Source: Acinetobacter sp. ANC 3929 (lineage in GTDB: Bacteria; Pseudomonadota; Gammaproteobacteria; Pseudomonadales; Moraxellaceae). Taken from it: DNA of 64,000 nucleotides. The first letter of the stretch is position 1. Each line of letters opens with the position of its first letter. Positions 45,626 to 57,035 of this stretch are shown here, piece by piece. The stretch spans positions 180,413 through 244,412 of the forward strand of contig NZ_KB849994.1 in NCBI RefSeq assembly GCF_000369405.1, written 5' to 3'. The notes beneath the pieces are model-generated. The model worked only from the letters and a program-made list of their open reading frames with translations, made no database searches and was not told the origin of the DNA. The position numbers and the translations under genes were made by a program.

Positions 45626-47652
45626 TACTCAGTCACTCCATCTGCAGGTTGAGGTGCAGCGGCTGCAACAGGAGAGGAGGCCGCAGGTGTGGTTGCTACA
45701 GGGCTTGATGCTGGTGTCGCATTTTGTGCTGCCGAATTTGCCACAGATAACTCACCTGGCTTAATTCCAGCAGTCATCAAACCGCCACTTACTTGATGGC
45801 TAGCTGGGCGAAGCGGATTCTTTTTACGAGTCACGAGCCAATAATCGAAGATTGGACGCGCAATTTGTGCAGCTGAGCCACCATGCTTACCATTTTCCCA
45901 AACTACTGCGATCGCAATTTCTGGATTATCTGCAGGTGCAAAGCCTACAAATAGACCATGGTCCCATTGTCGAGATGAAAGTGCTGATTCGTTATAGCGT
46001 TTACCTTGGGCAATACTTTTAACTTGTGCTGTTCCTGTTTTACCTGCAATTGAATATTGTAAGCCACCCTTAATGCCACGTCCCGTACCTGATTGAATCA
46101 CGTCTACCATTGCATCATGCATATTGGTCCAGTCTTGTTCTGTCCCGTTAAACTGGATTTTGCCATCAGGCGCATTATGTACAGCAAACTTTTTGGCGCC
46201 TTTGGTTTCTCTTAATACATGCGGCGTAACATGTGAGCCTTTATTGGCGGTAATCGCGGTGGCCATAGCCAATTGTAATGGCGTTGCGGTAAATGCACCT
46301 TGACCAATACTGACAGAAATAGTTTCACCTTTTAGCCATTTTGATTTACGCGTACGCATTTTCCATTCTGGGCTTGGGTACAGACCAGTACTTTCACTTG
46401 GTAAGTCGACCCCGGTTTTTTCACCAAAGCCAAATTGGCGCATCCAGTCATTCATTTTTTCAATGCCCATGCGATAGGACAGGACATAGAAATACGTATC
46501 ACAGGACACAATTTGTGCTTTATGCATATTGACTGAACCATGACCACTTTTCTTATGGTCGCGGAAGCGGTGACTATCACCTGGCAGTGAGAAATAACCA
46601 GGATCAGAGATCGCTGTACTCCAGTCGACAAGGCCATAATGAATACCGCCTAAACCAAACATTGGTTTAATGGTAGAACCTGGCGGATAAGCTCCCTGAA
46701 CCGCGCGGTTATAAAGCGGTTGATCAAGGTTGTCACGCAGGCCGCTATAATCTTTAGAGCTAATCCCTGTAACGAAGAGATTTGGATTAAAACTTGGGCT
46801 AGACACGAGTGCGAGGATTTCTCCTGTACGTGGGTCCATCGCTACAATTGCACCACGACGATCTGCCAATTGTTTTGCCGCAATGGTTTGTAGACCATAA
46901 TCAAGCGATAAATATAGATCATTTCCACGTGCTGGATTCTGACGACCTAAATTACGCAATACATTACCGTGCGCATCAGCTTCGACAGATTCATAGCCAG
47001 GGATACCATGTAACAGGTCTTCATAGCTTTTTTCGACCCCAATTTTACCAATTAGGTTTGTTCCTGCGTATAAATCCTTATCAATAGACTTGAGTTCTTT
47101 ATCATTGATACGACCCACATAACCAATCACATGTGCAAACAATTCACCATGTGGATAATAGCGGGTCATTTGGGTTTCAATTTTGACCCCAGGAAAGGCG
47201 TATTTCACTTCACTGAATTTGGCAATATCGGCTTCAGTCAAATTTAATTTGATTGCAAGGCGTTCGGTCTTACGAGCCGTTTTGACACGGCTTTTAAAAC
47301 GATCAACATCATCTTGAGTCAATCCTAAGATTGGGATTAAACGTGTAATGGTGTCGTCAATATCGCTGACATCAGCACGGCTTAAGGTTGCAGTGAAAAC
47401 AGGATAGTTATCTGCCAATAATACGCCATTACGGTCGTAGATATAGCCACGAGCAGGTGCTAAGGGCTGTAAACGAATTCGGTTCTTATCTGAGGCCGTT
47501 GTAAAATCATCGTAATGAACAATCTGTAAATATGCATAACGACAGATCAGTAAAAGTAGAAAAATAGCCACAATCGAAATTGCAAAAAAGATCCGACCCT
47601 TATAAATGCGCTTTTCTTGTTGCATGTTTTTTAAAGGAAAGTGCTGTTTCAT
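45625..47652 (-). CDS. mrdA: Penicillin-binding protein 2, peptidoglycan transpeptidase
   Basis: A 675-residue class B PBP of the elongasome, needed for rod shape with RodA. An N-terminal cytoplasmic stretch and one helix (IFFAISIVAIFLLLLICRYAYLQ) are followed by the dimerisation domain and the transpeptidase with SxxK in YPPGSTIKPM, the SxN-equivalent SCDTYFY, and KTG in AGKTGTAQV. The C-terminal 50 residues are Ala/Pro/Ser-rich and low in complexity. It is a beta-lactam target. The start at 47652 gives the usual length. Confidence 0.95.
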   Translation of the reverse strand: MKQHFPLKNMQQEKRIYKGRIFFAISIVAIFLLLLICRYAYLQIVHYDDFTTASDKNRIRLQPLAPARGYIYDRNGVLLADNYPVFTATLSRADVSDIDDTITRLIPILGLTQDDVDRFKSRVKTARKTERLAIKLNLTEADIAKFSEVKYAFPGVKIETQMTRYYPHGELFAHVIGYVGRINDKELKSIDKDLYAGTNLIGKIGVEKSYEDLLHGIPGYESVEADAHGNVLRNLGRQNPARGNDLYLSLDYGLQTIAAKQLADRRGAIVAMDPRTGEILALVSSPSFNPNLFVTGISSKDYSGLRDNLDQPLYNRAVQGAYPPGSTIKPMFGLGGIHYGLVDWSTAISDPGYFSLPGDSHRFRDHKKSGHGSVNMHKAQIVSCDTYFYVLSYRMGIEKMNDWMRQFGFGEKTGVDLPSESTGLYPSPEWKMRTRKSKWLKGETISVSIGQGAFTATPLQLAMATAITANKGSHVTPHVLRETKGAKKFAVHNAPDGKIQFNGTEQDWTNMHDAMVDVIQSGTGRGIKGGLQYSIAGKTGTAQVKSIAQGKRYNESALSSRQWDHGLFVGFAPADNPEIAIAVVWENGKHGGSAAQIARPIFDYWLVTRKKNPLRPASHQVSGGLMTAGIKPGELSVANSAAQNATPASSPVATTPAASSPVAAAAPQPADGVTE

Positions 47653-47891
47653 AGAGTGTCGACTTAATTACAAGATGGAGAGAATACGAAAGCTACGCAT
47701 TTTAACGTAAGTTGCATGATCATACTGTAGAATTTTCAACAATTCATGCAAATGATAGCGCGACAGCTTTTGACTTTGCAGACATTAAAATTGTATGGTC
47801 TTGTATATTAGAAGCAAAATAATTCTGTTAAAGTCACAAACAGTTTGAAATAGGATTTTCCAATACACTCTTAGGGAAAATGGAGAAAATA

Positions 47892-48410
47892 ATGAGAAAA
47901 ATTTGCCTTTTATTATCGGTTTTAACATTTACAGGCTTAACACATGCGGATGAAAATCCATTTAAGCCCGAACCTAAATTGAAAGACGCAAACGTTTCTA
48001 CATGGAATGTAGGTGCAGGTTTTACCAAAAAATTATTACACGCCAACCTTGAATGGGTAAATCCATATGGTATTGCCTATGCCAAAGCGGGGGCATTTCT
48101 AAATGATGATAATGAACCTGGTGGACAAGTTGGATTTCGTTATCCGTACTATTTAACAGGTACAGATAAAAATGGTTATTACCTTGGTGTTTATGCGGGT
48201 CATTTAGACAGTAAGAACTATGGTGGTAAACAAAAGGGCAATTTGGGTGTAGGTGCTGATATTGCTTATGTTTGGCTGAATAGCGAACGTATCAGTACTT
48301 TTAGTGTAGGTGCTGGGGTACGTGAAAAAATAGAAGATGGGAATGGCAATACTGTGAAAAAATCAGAGCCAGTTCTTCAGTTTTCTTATACCTTAAGTTT
48401 TGGTTTATAA
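47892..48410 (+). CDS. Exported beta-barrel-like protein of unknown function
   Basis: A 172-residue protein with a signal peptide (MRKICLLLSVLTFTGLTHA, cut before DEN) and a mature part of alternating strands and glycine-rich turns (VNPYGIAYAKAGAF, GYYLGVYAGHLD, NLGVGADIAYVWL) that ends LQFSYTLSFGL, like a small outer-membrane or porin-type barrel. No family assigned. GGAG 6 bases before ATG 47892 fixes the start; an in-frame ATG at 47880 is less likely. Confidence 0.68.
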   Translation: MRKICLLLSVLTFTGLTHADENPFKPEPKLKDANVSTWNVGAGFTKKLLHANLEWVNPYGIAYAKAGAFLNDDNEPGGQVGFRYPYYLTGTDKNGYYLGVYAGHLDSKNYGGKQKGNLGVGADIAYVWLNSERISTFSVGAGVREKIEDGNGNTVKKSEPVLQFSYTLSFGL

Positions 48411-48471
48411 GAGGAAATTAGTGTTCATCCTTTTATAGGCCATCATGTATCAATAATTCAGAGAGTCATGC

Positions 48472-49785
48472 ATGTTTGATTACGTCAATGAATTGTGGCA
48501 GATTTTCTTAAATCGACCTGACCATCTGGCAGTCTTAAGTATCATCCCTGTGACCGCCTTTGTAACATGGGCACACGTATGGATGGCATTGAAAATGGTA
48601 TTTTACCCAATCAACTTTTGGGGATTCCATTTAGGACCATTACCTGTCGGTTGGCAAGGGATTGTGCCACGTAAAGCTGGACGTATTTCAGGCATCATCA
48701 CTGATAACACTTTATCTAAATTGGGTTCATTGCGAGAGTTTTTAGAAGCAATGGATCCAGAAGATATGGCCATGATCATTGGTGAACAAGTTGGTTTTGA
48801 GCTTGAGCATCTGATTGATGAGGTGATGATTGACCGTAATGCAGTACTCTGGGAAAACCTGCCTTATTCAATTAAACGCCGTATCTATGCACAAGCACAT
48901 AAACAGTTGCCAACAACGCTTCGGGAACTTGTGACTGAGCTGACCATGAACGTCGAGTCACTGGTTGATATGCGTGAAATGGTGGTTAGCCAAATGGAAG
49001 GTGACCGTCGTTTAATGGTCCGCATGTTCTTGAAAGTCGGCCAGAAAGAAATTAACTTTATTTGGCATATTAGTGCATTAATCGGGATGTTCTTTGGTAT
49101 TTTCCAAATGATCGTCTGGTTCGTGGTGCCGTGGCATTGGACTGTACCGTTCTGGGCGGCAATTTGGGGCTTTTTAACCAACTGGATTGCCATCTGGATG
49201 GTATTTAATCCGATTGAGCCACATTATATTCGTTACCCGCAGATTTTTCGTCGCACCAAAGACCGTAAGTTTCCTTGGATTGTGCCTGTCTTAAAGATTG
49301 GTACTTACAATGTTCAAGGTGCATTTATGAAGCGCCAGGAAGAGGTTTCTGATGTATTTGCCAGTGTGGTGACTGAAGATCTAATCACTCTAAAGTCCAT
49401 TATGACTGAAATGATGTATGGCAGTAAAAAAGATAAAACCCGTCGTATTGTCAAGCGCCATATTAATGAAATTATGGAAACCCCATTGGTCAGAACCTCA
49501 TTGCAGCTCTCATTAGGGCCAAGAGAGTATGCTAGACTCAAGACCGACTTGATTGATCGCTCAATTGAAATTACCATGGGACCTGTATGTGACCCAGCTC
49601 TGAATGCAAGTCGCGCGCAGAAGATCTTTCAAATGTTTAGAGACCGCATTCGTGAACTAACACCGAAAGAGTTCCAGAACTTATTGCGTCCTGCATTCCA
49701 AGAAGATGAGTGGATCTTAATTGTACTCGGTGGTGTGACTGGTTTCTTTGCCGGTTTAATCCACTTATTTGTTGCTTTCTTATAA
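48472..49785 (+). CDS. DUF445 family membrane protein
   Basis: A 437-residue membrane protein: an N-terminal helix (LAVLSIIPVTAFVTWAHVWMALKMVF), a cytoplasmic DUF445 region with GWQGIVPRKAGRISGIITD, a central membrane pair (NFIWHISALIGMFFGIFQMIVWFVVPWH and FWAAIWGFLTNWIAIWMVF), and a C-terminal helix. The WxAIWMVFxPIEP pattern is the DUF445 signature. Function not known; family members are broadly conserved envelope proteins. It lies 83 bases upstream of adk. Confidence 0.86.
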   Translation: MFDYVNELWQIFLNRPDHLAVLSIIPVTAFVTWAHVWMALKMVFYPINFWGFHLGPLPVGWQGIVPRKAGRISGIITDNTLSKLGSLREFLEAMDPEDMAMIIGEQVGFELEHLIDEVMIDRNAVLWENLPYSIKRRIYAQAHKQLPTTLRELVTELTMNVESLVDMREMVVSQMEGDRRLMVRMFLKVGQKEINFIWHISALIGMFFGIFQMIVWFVVPWHWTVPFWAAIWGFLTNWIAIWMVFNPIEPHYIRYPQIFRRTKDRKFPWIVPVLKIGTYNVQGAFMKRQEEVSDVFASVVTEDLITLKSIMTEMMYGSKKDKTRRIVKRHINEIMETPLVRTSLQLSLGPREYARLKTDLIDRSIEITMGPVCDPALNASRAQKIFQMFRDRIRELTPKEFQNLLRPAFQEDEWILIVLGGVTGFFAGLIHLFVAFL

Positions 49786-49856
49786 TTAATTTGATGTTGG
49801 TTGAGCGATAAGTCTGTATGATATTGCTCAATTTAAGATTTATTGTTTTTAAATGA

Positions 49857-50522
<666 letters not shown>

Positions 50523-50539
50523 TTTAAGTTGCCGATTTT

Positions 50540-50568
50540 AAAAGAGCTCTGAATATAGGGCTCTTTTT
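50540..50568 (+). terminator. Terminator of adk
   Basis: AAAAGAGC and GCTCTTTT arms with a T-run, 17 bases after the stop. Confidence 0.82.
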
Positions 50569-50583
50569 ATTTGGAGAAAACTC

Positions 50584-50766
50584 ATGCTAAAAGTTATTTT
50601 GATTTTAGTGGTCATTTTCAGCATCGTTTTACTGTTATTTCTTTTGTATCAAAGTCAGAAAATGCTGCGTCATGTGCAACAGCAACAAGCCTTGGAAAAC
50701 AGAAAAAATGGCAAAGTACGCCAATTACATCCAAAACTGCAACAGCAAAAAAAACCTCAGGATTAA
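50584..50766 (+). CDS. 60-residue single-pass membrane protein
   Basis: A short protein: one hydrophobic helix (VILILVVIFSIVLLLFLLY) then a Gln/Lys-rich basic cytoplasmic tail. A GGAG ribosome binding site sits 8 bases before the ATG, and the frame ends at a bidirectional terminator. The composition and spacing support a real small gene; function unknown. Confidence 0.65.
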   Translation: MLKVILILVVIFSIVLLLFLLYQSQKMLRHVQQQQALENRKNGKVRQLHPKLQQQKKPQD

Positions 50767-50778
50767 CTGAGGTTTTTT
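50749..50778. terminator. Bidirectional terminator embedded in two gene ends
   Basis: AAAAAACCTCAG (50749-50760) pairs with CTGAGGTTTTTT (50767-50778). It covers the end of the 60-residue gene and the stop of the opposite nth gene. Confidence 0.88.
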
Positions 50779-51449
50779 ATTGAGATTGGTTTACTTGCGC
50801 CAAATTCGAATCGATCTGGCCAGTTACATACATCTGCAACGATACATTCCCCACATTTTGGTTTACGTGCGATGCAGCAATAACGGCCATGTAAGATTAG
50901 CCAATGATGGGCATCTATAATAAATTCTTTTGGAATCACTTTAATCAAGCGATCTTCTACCTCTAACACATTTTTCCCAACGGCCAAACCTGTTCGATTA
51001 CCTACACGGAAAATATGGGTATCGACCGCCATGGTCGGCTGACCAAATGCCGTATTCAGTACCACATTCGCTGTTTTGCGGCCTACACCGGGCAAAGCTT
51101 CCAGTTCTTTACGTGTTTCTGGAATTTGACCTTGATATTGATCGACCAAGATTCGGCAGGTTTTAATTACGTTTTCAGCTTTAGAGTTATATAAACCAAT
51201 GGTTTTGATATATGATTTTAAACCGTCAATTCCAAGGTCTAAAATGGCTTGAGCGGTATTGGCAACAGGATACAGTTTATCCGTGGCTTTGTTGACACTG
51301 ACATCAGTTGCTTGAGCAGACAGTAAGACTGCTATCAGCAATTCAAAAGGAGAGGAGTAGTTCAATTCTGTTTGTGGATGTGGTCTTTGCTCACGTAAAC
51401 GTTCAAAAAAGGTCTGGATCTGCTTTTTAGTCATATTTTTTACGGACAT
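50763..51449 (-). CDS. nth: Endonuclease III (DNA glycosylase/AP lyase)
   Basis: A base-excision repair enzyme (228 residues) for oxidised pyrimidines. The helix-hairpin-helix LPGVGRKTANVVLN with its lysine, the aspartate in VDTHIFRVGNR, and the [4Fe-4S] loop C-6-C-2-C-5-C near the C-terminus (CIARKPKCGECIVADVC) are all present. The start is fixed by an AGGAGG site 5 bases before ATG 51449; the upstream rnfB-like gene ends at the base before it (TAA then ATG), so they form one unit. Confidence 0.95.
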   Translation of the reverse strand: MSVKNMTKKQIQTFFERLREQRPHPQTELNYSSPFELLIAVLLSAQATDVSVNKATDKLYPVANTAQAILDLGIDGLKSYIKTIGLYNSKAENVIKTCRILVDQYQGQIPETRKELEALPGVGRKTANVVLNTAFGQPTMAVDTHIFRVGNRTGLAVGKNVLEVEDRLIKVIPKEFIIDAHHWLILHGRYCCIARKPKCGECIVADVCNWPDRFEFGASKPISIKNLS

Positions 51450-52247
51450 TTAGACCTCCTGCAATTCAGTTAAACGTTGTTGTAAAGCAATCAATTGGGC
51501 TTGCTTTGATTCGTCAGCACGAACAATGAGTTGTTTTTCGAGTTTTTTAATCTGGGTACGTACTTTTGCAAGTTCGATTGTTGTTTTTGCATCGAGTGTA
51601 GTGTTTTCTTGCGGCTTATCCGCCAAGGTTATCACGGGTACATTATGAAGTGCCTGAGAAAATTGAGCGAAGAATTCCACATCGATTTCAGCGCGCACAA
51701 TGGGCCCTTTACGGCTCAAGCGACGTTTTTCTTCACGTTGGATATGTGCATAATAACGATGTCTTAAATCATCCTGTTCAGTCACACGCTGCATTGTTGT
51801 TGGTAAAGGTTTGGTATCTTCGACCAGATCAATGCAATCGACTGGGCAAGGTGGAATACATAACTCACAACCTGTACACAGATCGGTCAAAATGCTGTGC
51901 ATCAACTTGCCGCTACCAATGATGGCATCTACAGGACAGGCACTGATACATTTGGTACAACCAATACATTCATCTTCACGAATCACCGCTTTAATGCGTT
52001 GTGGTCGACCATCTCGCTGAATTTCCCAAACACTGGGTTCTGCTTTGAGTTGTGGGCGCTCTAGCAAGGCTGCTAGTGCATTTGCAACGGGTTGACCACC
52101 AGGTACACATTTATTGGCATCTTCACCCTCTGCAATTGATTTTGCGTAAGGTAAGCAGCCATCACGATGTCCACATAAACCACATTGTGTTTGTGGTAAC
52201 AGTTGGTCAATTTGGACAATAAGTGCGTGTTGTGCAGTTGCGGACAT
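51450..52247 (-). CDS. RnfB/RsxB-like electron transport ferredoxin
   Basis: A 265-residue iron-sulfur protein. The N-terminal RnfB-type [4Fe-4S] module has [10 protein letters not shown] and C in NKCVPGG; two further ferredoxin clusters follow as [16 protein letters not shown] and [16 protein letters not shown]. The C-terminus (about 200-265) is charged and helical, possibly coiled coil. E. coli RsxB is anchored by an N-terminal helix and works with RsxACDGE; here no helix and no partner genes are seen. The ATG at 52247 is preferred; 52265 adds six residues. Confidence 0.87.
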   Translation of the reverse strand: MSATAQHALIVQIDQLLPQTQCGLCGHRDGCLPYAKSIAEGEDANKCVPGGQPVANALAALLERPQLKAEPSVWEIQRDGRPQRIKAVIREDECIGCTKCISACPVDAIIGSGKLMHSILTDLCTGCELCIPPCPVDCIDLVEDTKPLPTTMQRVTEQDDLRHRYYAHIQREEKRRLSRKGPIVRAEIDVEFFAQFSQALHNVPVITLADKPQENTTLDAKTTIELAKVRTQIKKLEKQLIVRADESKQAQLIALQQRLTELQEV

Positions 52248-52621
52248 GTATCGAGGATGAAGCAAAAAACTGGGAGCTTAGTATAGCAAATATTGATTTA
52301 TTACGGCGCAGCAATCGAAAAATATCCAGATAAATGAAACAGCTTTATGCTTAAAAATAGTGCTTTAATTGATTTCTTTTAGTGTGGTTGAGTTTTGGAA
52401 ACTATTTTATTTTCTATAACAATGTGACTTTTTCCACATTTTTGACCTTTATTTAGTATATAAATAATGAATATTTATTATCTTAAGATTTTGATTTTAA
52501 TTAATAAAAATAGTTAAGCTTAAAAATAACATTGTGATGAAATAGTAATCTGTATTTAATAGGTGGAAACTCTATTTTGGTGCATTTTTCGCACCAATAT
52601 AAATCACAAACTCGGGGGTGA
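52248..52621. other. AT-rich spacer upstream of gdhA
   Basis: 374 bases hold the divergent promoters of the rnfB-like and gdhA genes. It is very AT-rich with many A and T runs; I see no gene, no clear hairpin and no motif that I can defend. A TTGACC at about 52440-52446 could be a -35 element but lacks a well-spaced -10. Confidence 0.4.
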
Positions 52622-53968
<1,347 letters not shown>

Positions 53969-54010
53969 AAATCTTACGAATTTCTTCTTTAATAAAGTGG
54001 GAATTCCCAT

Positions 54011-54044
54011 AAAAAAATCCGATGACAAAGCATCGGATTTTTTT
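54011..54044. terminator. Bidirectional terminator, gdhA / META lipoprotein
   Basis: A perfect 14-bp stem, AAAAAAATCCGATG with CATCGGATTTTTTT, surrounds a 6-base loop, between convergent genes. Confidence 0.93.
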
Positions 54045-54058
54045 ATTTCTAAATGAAA

Positions 54059-55165
54059 TTATGGTTTTTTCACAATCTCTTGCTCAACAACCATATCGAG
54101 TACGTCTGCAATGCTTGATTGGTCAGCAGCAGGGTTTTTAATGTCAAAACGTTTAACACGTACAATCACACGTTGTTGTGGGTTGTGCTCAAAACCTTCG
54201 ATTTGACCGTAGTACAATGACCAGTTTTTATCTGCATAAGTTTTTAAACCTTTGTCATCATATTTGATTTCACGAACTTGCATACAAGTTTGTGGTGCAA
54301 CACCTGTGCAAGACTTAGTTTCTGGTGAAATTTCCAAGAAAACAGTTTTGCCTTCAGACTGATATTTTGCTTCAGGTGTCATCTTACCTACGAAAGTATA
54401 TTTTTGACCTTTGGCATCAGCGATGACTAAAGTTGGTTGTTCTGGGTTGCTTGCATTCACTTCAAAAGCGATTTTACGTTTTTGTAAAAGCTCGCCAGCA
54501 AATTGTTCTTGCTTCATTAGCGCAGGATCACAAGCCATTAATGTTGATGCACCATCACCCGTAGTGATCACACCATTTTCAACTTTCCACGATGTATTTA
54601 AACGGTTACAACCTGTGTCTACAGATAAACGATCATTCGCCAAGAAGCTTAATACGATTGGACGTTTAGTATCAGCAGGTTGATATGACCATGTGTAATT
54701 GGTTAATACATTGCTATTAGCCACTTTTGCACCTGCAAATACATGCTTTTGACCTTTACTATCAGTAACAGTCAAAATTGCTTGACCGTTAACTGTGCTA
54801 ATTTCAAATGGTACTTTTTTCTCGCTGAAAATATCAGAAGATAAATACTCTTGTTGCATTAAATCATCAGCACAAGCCATCATGGTTGATACAAGTGGTG
54901 AAGTGACAATGCTATTGCCTTCAACTTTCCAAGTACCGCCTTGGTTATTACAACCCGTTTGGATTGCAAGTTTTTGGTCAGCGTTAAAAGATAAAACTAA
55001 AGGTTTAGATGCTTTAGAACCTTGGTAAGTCCAATTATATTCAGTTAGGTTTTTTGCAGCAGTTGTATTAATTTGAGAAATTACATTATCAGTCACATTT
55101 TGCACTGTTTGGCACGCCATTAAAGAAAGTGGAAGTAATGCAAGAACTAAATATTTGATTTTCAT
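54059..55165 (-). CDS. Lipoprotein with two META domains and a DUF4377 domain
   Basis: A 368-residue lipoprotein: signal MKIKYLVLALLPLSLMAC with lipobox, then two META/HslJ-like domains in tandem (about 40-150 and 155-265), each with an SFNADQKLAIQTGCN or SFLANDRLSVDTGCN core, a later MACxxxLMxQE segment and a terminal TVTDSKGQKHVF or VIADAKGQKYTF. The last 100 residues match the DUF4377 pattern (SPETKSCTGVAPQTCMQVRE). META proteins relate to heat-inducible HslJ. ATG 55165 is chosen over a TTG six bases upstream. Confidence 0.82.
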   Translation of the reverse strand: MKIKYLVLALLPLSLMACQTVQNVTDNVISQINTTAAKNLTEYNWTYQGSKASKPLVLSFNADQKLAIQTGCNNQGGTWKVEGNSIVTSPLVSTMMACADDLMQQEYLSSDIFSEKKVPFEISTVNGQAILTVTDSKGQKHVFAGAKVANSNVLTNYTWSYQPADTKRPIVLSFLANDRLSVDTGCNRLNTSWKVENGVITTGDGASTLMACDPALMKQEQFAGELLQKRKIAFEVNASNPEQPTLVIADAKGQKYTFVGKMTPEAKYQSEGKTVFLEISPETKSCTGVAPQTCMQVREIKYDDKGLKTYADKNWSLYYGQIEGFEHNPQQRVIVRVKRFDIKNPAADQSSIADVLDMVVEQEIVKKP

Positions 55166-55355
55166 ATTCAAAACAACAGTAAATAAATAACAGTCATAAG
55201 CTTAAAGTATTCTTAAAAAGAGAACATGTCATCCTTTTAGCAATTAAGTTTGTTAAATGTTTCTATTTGTAAATTTTAAGAAAATATAGCAGATTTATAG
55301 GCTTGCCGTTATTTTGAGCAAGCCCATTTTATTTTTATGTGATTTAGTTGGATAT

Positions 55356-56129
55356 TTAATCAAAACGGTAAATATCCATGCCTAACGAACCCATCGAGAA
55401 GCTGCTATGCACGACGTTGAAGCGATGACCTGTACCCATCGCAAAAAAGAGTGGGGCGAGGTGCTCTAGTGTTGGATGGTTTCGCTGGATATAAGGAAGC
55501 GTTGGCCAGTCAAGTACCGCATCGTAGTCTTGATGGGTAAGTTTACTTACAACTGTATTGCGGAAAGTACTGACCCATGTTGGTGTATCGGCATCTGCTT
55601 GCCATGATAGTTCAGCAAGATTGTGAGTAATGCTGCCCGAGCCGATCAACAGGATTTGCTGCTCGCGTAACGGAGAAAGAACCTGTCCAATTTTATAGAT
55701 TTCATCTGCATTCATTTGAATTGGCAGTGAAATCTCAATCACAGGGATGTCTGCATCTGGATACATGTGTAATAGAGGCATCCAGACGCCGTGATCACGC
55801 GGACGCGTACTATTTGCATGTGCAGCAATTCCTGCTTCGGCGAATCGCGTAAGAATTTCTTCTGCCAGTTTTGGTGCGCCAGCTGCAGGATAACGAATTT
55901 CATATAGCTCAGCAGGAAAGCCACGGAAGTCGTGCCAAGTTTGTGGTCGAGTTGATGTATTGACCTCTAAGGCTTGGCTTTCCCAATGTGCTGACATTAC
56001 TACAATCGCTTGAGGTTTAGGCAGGTTATTACCCAAGCGATGAAGTGCAGGTCCCACTTGTTCAGGATTAAGGGCAAGCATGGGTGAACCATGGGAAATA
56101 AACAATCCGGGTAACGTCTGGAGATCCAT
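55356..56129 (-). CDS. Class III extradiol dioxygenase, DODA/YgiD type
   Basis: A 257-residue zinc- or iron-dependent extradiol ring-cleavage enzyme of the 4,5-DOPA dioxygenase family: LFISHGSPMLAL (metal His), VVMSAHWES (metal His), RPRDHGVWMPLLHMYPDADIPV, ISLPIQMNADEIY and LIGSGSITHNL (about 165-175), ending MGSLGMDIYRFD. E. coli YgiD opens L-DOPA in vitro. The physiological substrate here is unknown. It stands alone between the META lipoprotein and rlmH. Confidence 0.86.
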   Translation of the reverse strand: MDLQTLPGLFISHGSPMLALNPEQVGPALHRLGNNLPKPQAIVVMSAHWESQALEVNTSTRPQTWHDFRGFPAELYEIRYPAAGAPKLAEEILTRFAEAGIAAHANSTRPRDHGVWMPLLHMYPDADIPVIEISLPIQMNADEIYKIGQVLSPLREQQILLIGSGSITHNLAELSWQADADTPTWVSTFRNTVVSKLTHQDYDAVLDWPTLPYIQRNHPTLEHLAPLFFAMGTGHRFNVVHSSFSMGSLGMDIYRFD

Positions 56130-56229
56130 AAATAAACACCTGAGAGGGAATACCTCATTATCGTGACAAAACTGGCATCAGAATGACAGCCCTGAAACTT
56201 CAACATGTTGTTCTAAAATCAGAACAATT

Positions 56230-56709
56230 TTAAGCTCGATGGTAAGGATGGTTATGATTAATTGTCATGGCTCGATATAGTTGCTCAATTAGCAAAATAC
56301 GTACCATGGGGTGAGGCATAGTCAATTTTGAAAGTGACCAATGCCAAGCAGCCGCCTTACGAACCGCATCGGAATGTCCATCAGGGCCACCAATTGCAAT
56401 CGCAATATCATTGCCTTCAAGCATCCACTGCTTCATGGTATCTGCCAGTTTTTCAGTACTTAATTCACGTCCACCCACTTCTAAAGCAATCAAGGTTTCA
56501 TTCGATTTGAGTGCATTGAGAATGCTCTCACCTTCAATTTGACAATATTTCAAAATATCTGCTTCTGAGTCATTTTTGCCGCGTTTTGCCATTGGAAGCT
56601 CAACGACCTGAGTTTGTACAAAAGGTTGAATACGTTTGAAATAGTCTTCAAATCCAGTCAACACCCAAGCAGGCATTTTTTGACCAATGGTGAGAATGCG
56701 GATTTTCAT
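56230..56709 (-). CDS. rlmH: 23S rRNA (pseudouridine-1915-N3)-methyltransferase
   Basis: A SPOUT methyltransferase (159 residues). It starts MKIRILTIGQKMPAW and has YCQIEGESIL, LIALEVGGRELSTEKLA, the knot-forming IAIAIGGPDGHSDAV and the C-terminal LTMPHPMVRILLIEQLYRAMTINHNHPYHR motif, all diagnostic. ATG 56709 gives the standard length; the upstream frame is open for 44 codons but unlike the family. Confidence 0.95.
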   Translation of the reverse strand: MKIRILTIGQKMPAWVLTGFEDYFKRIQPFVQTQVVELPMAKRGKNDSEADILKYCQIEGESILNALKSNETLIALEVGGRELSTEKLADTMKQWMLEGNDIAIAIGGPDGHSDAVRKAAAWHWSLSKLTMPHPMVRILLIEQLYRAMTINHNHPYHRA

Positions 56710-56832
56710 AAGGCATGTGCGATTGAGGAAATGAACAATATTATAAACGCTGTTGTCTCTTCCATGCAGGCAAGTGCGATTTATCTTGTCATAAAAAATA
56801 CAAAAAACAGCGATAGAGTACTCATAAAAAAC

Positions 56833-56891
56833 GCAGCTCAAAACGCGTATGAGCTGCGATCAAAGTGCCATCCGTCTGGAGTTCGGATGGC
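56833..56891. repeat. Tandem hairpins between rlmH and lon
   Basis: GCAGCTCA pairs with TGAGCTGC (56833-56840/56850-56857), and GCCATCCG pairs with CGGATGGC (56867-56874/56884-56891). A third weaker pair, GCTAAA/TTTAGC, lies at about 56892-56922, followed by TTTGTTTTT. The block sits in the 326-base gap 56710-57035, which otherwise holds only the lon terminator. A small RNA or regulatory hairpin array is possible. Confidence 0.5.
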
Positions 56892-56987
56892 GCTAAAATG
56901 AGTTCATGAGTCAAATTTAGCCTTTGTTTTTATCGACTCTATTTTATTATGCCGTATGTTGGTTATTTTTCAACCATATTGTGTAAC

Positions 56988-57015
56988 AAAAAAAGAGAGC
57001 CGAAGCTCTCTTTTT
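56988..57015 (-). terminator. Terminator of lon
   Basis: GAGAGC and GCTCTC arms around a 4-base loop, flanked by A and T runs; on the minus strand it starts 21 bases after the lon stop. Confidence 0.9.
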
Positions 57016-57035
57016 ATTTTCAACTATTTAGCAGA

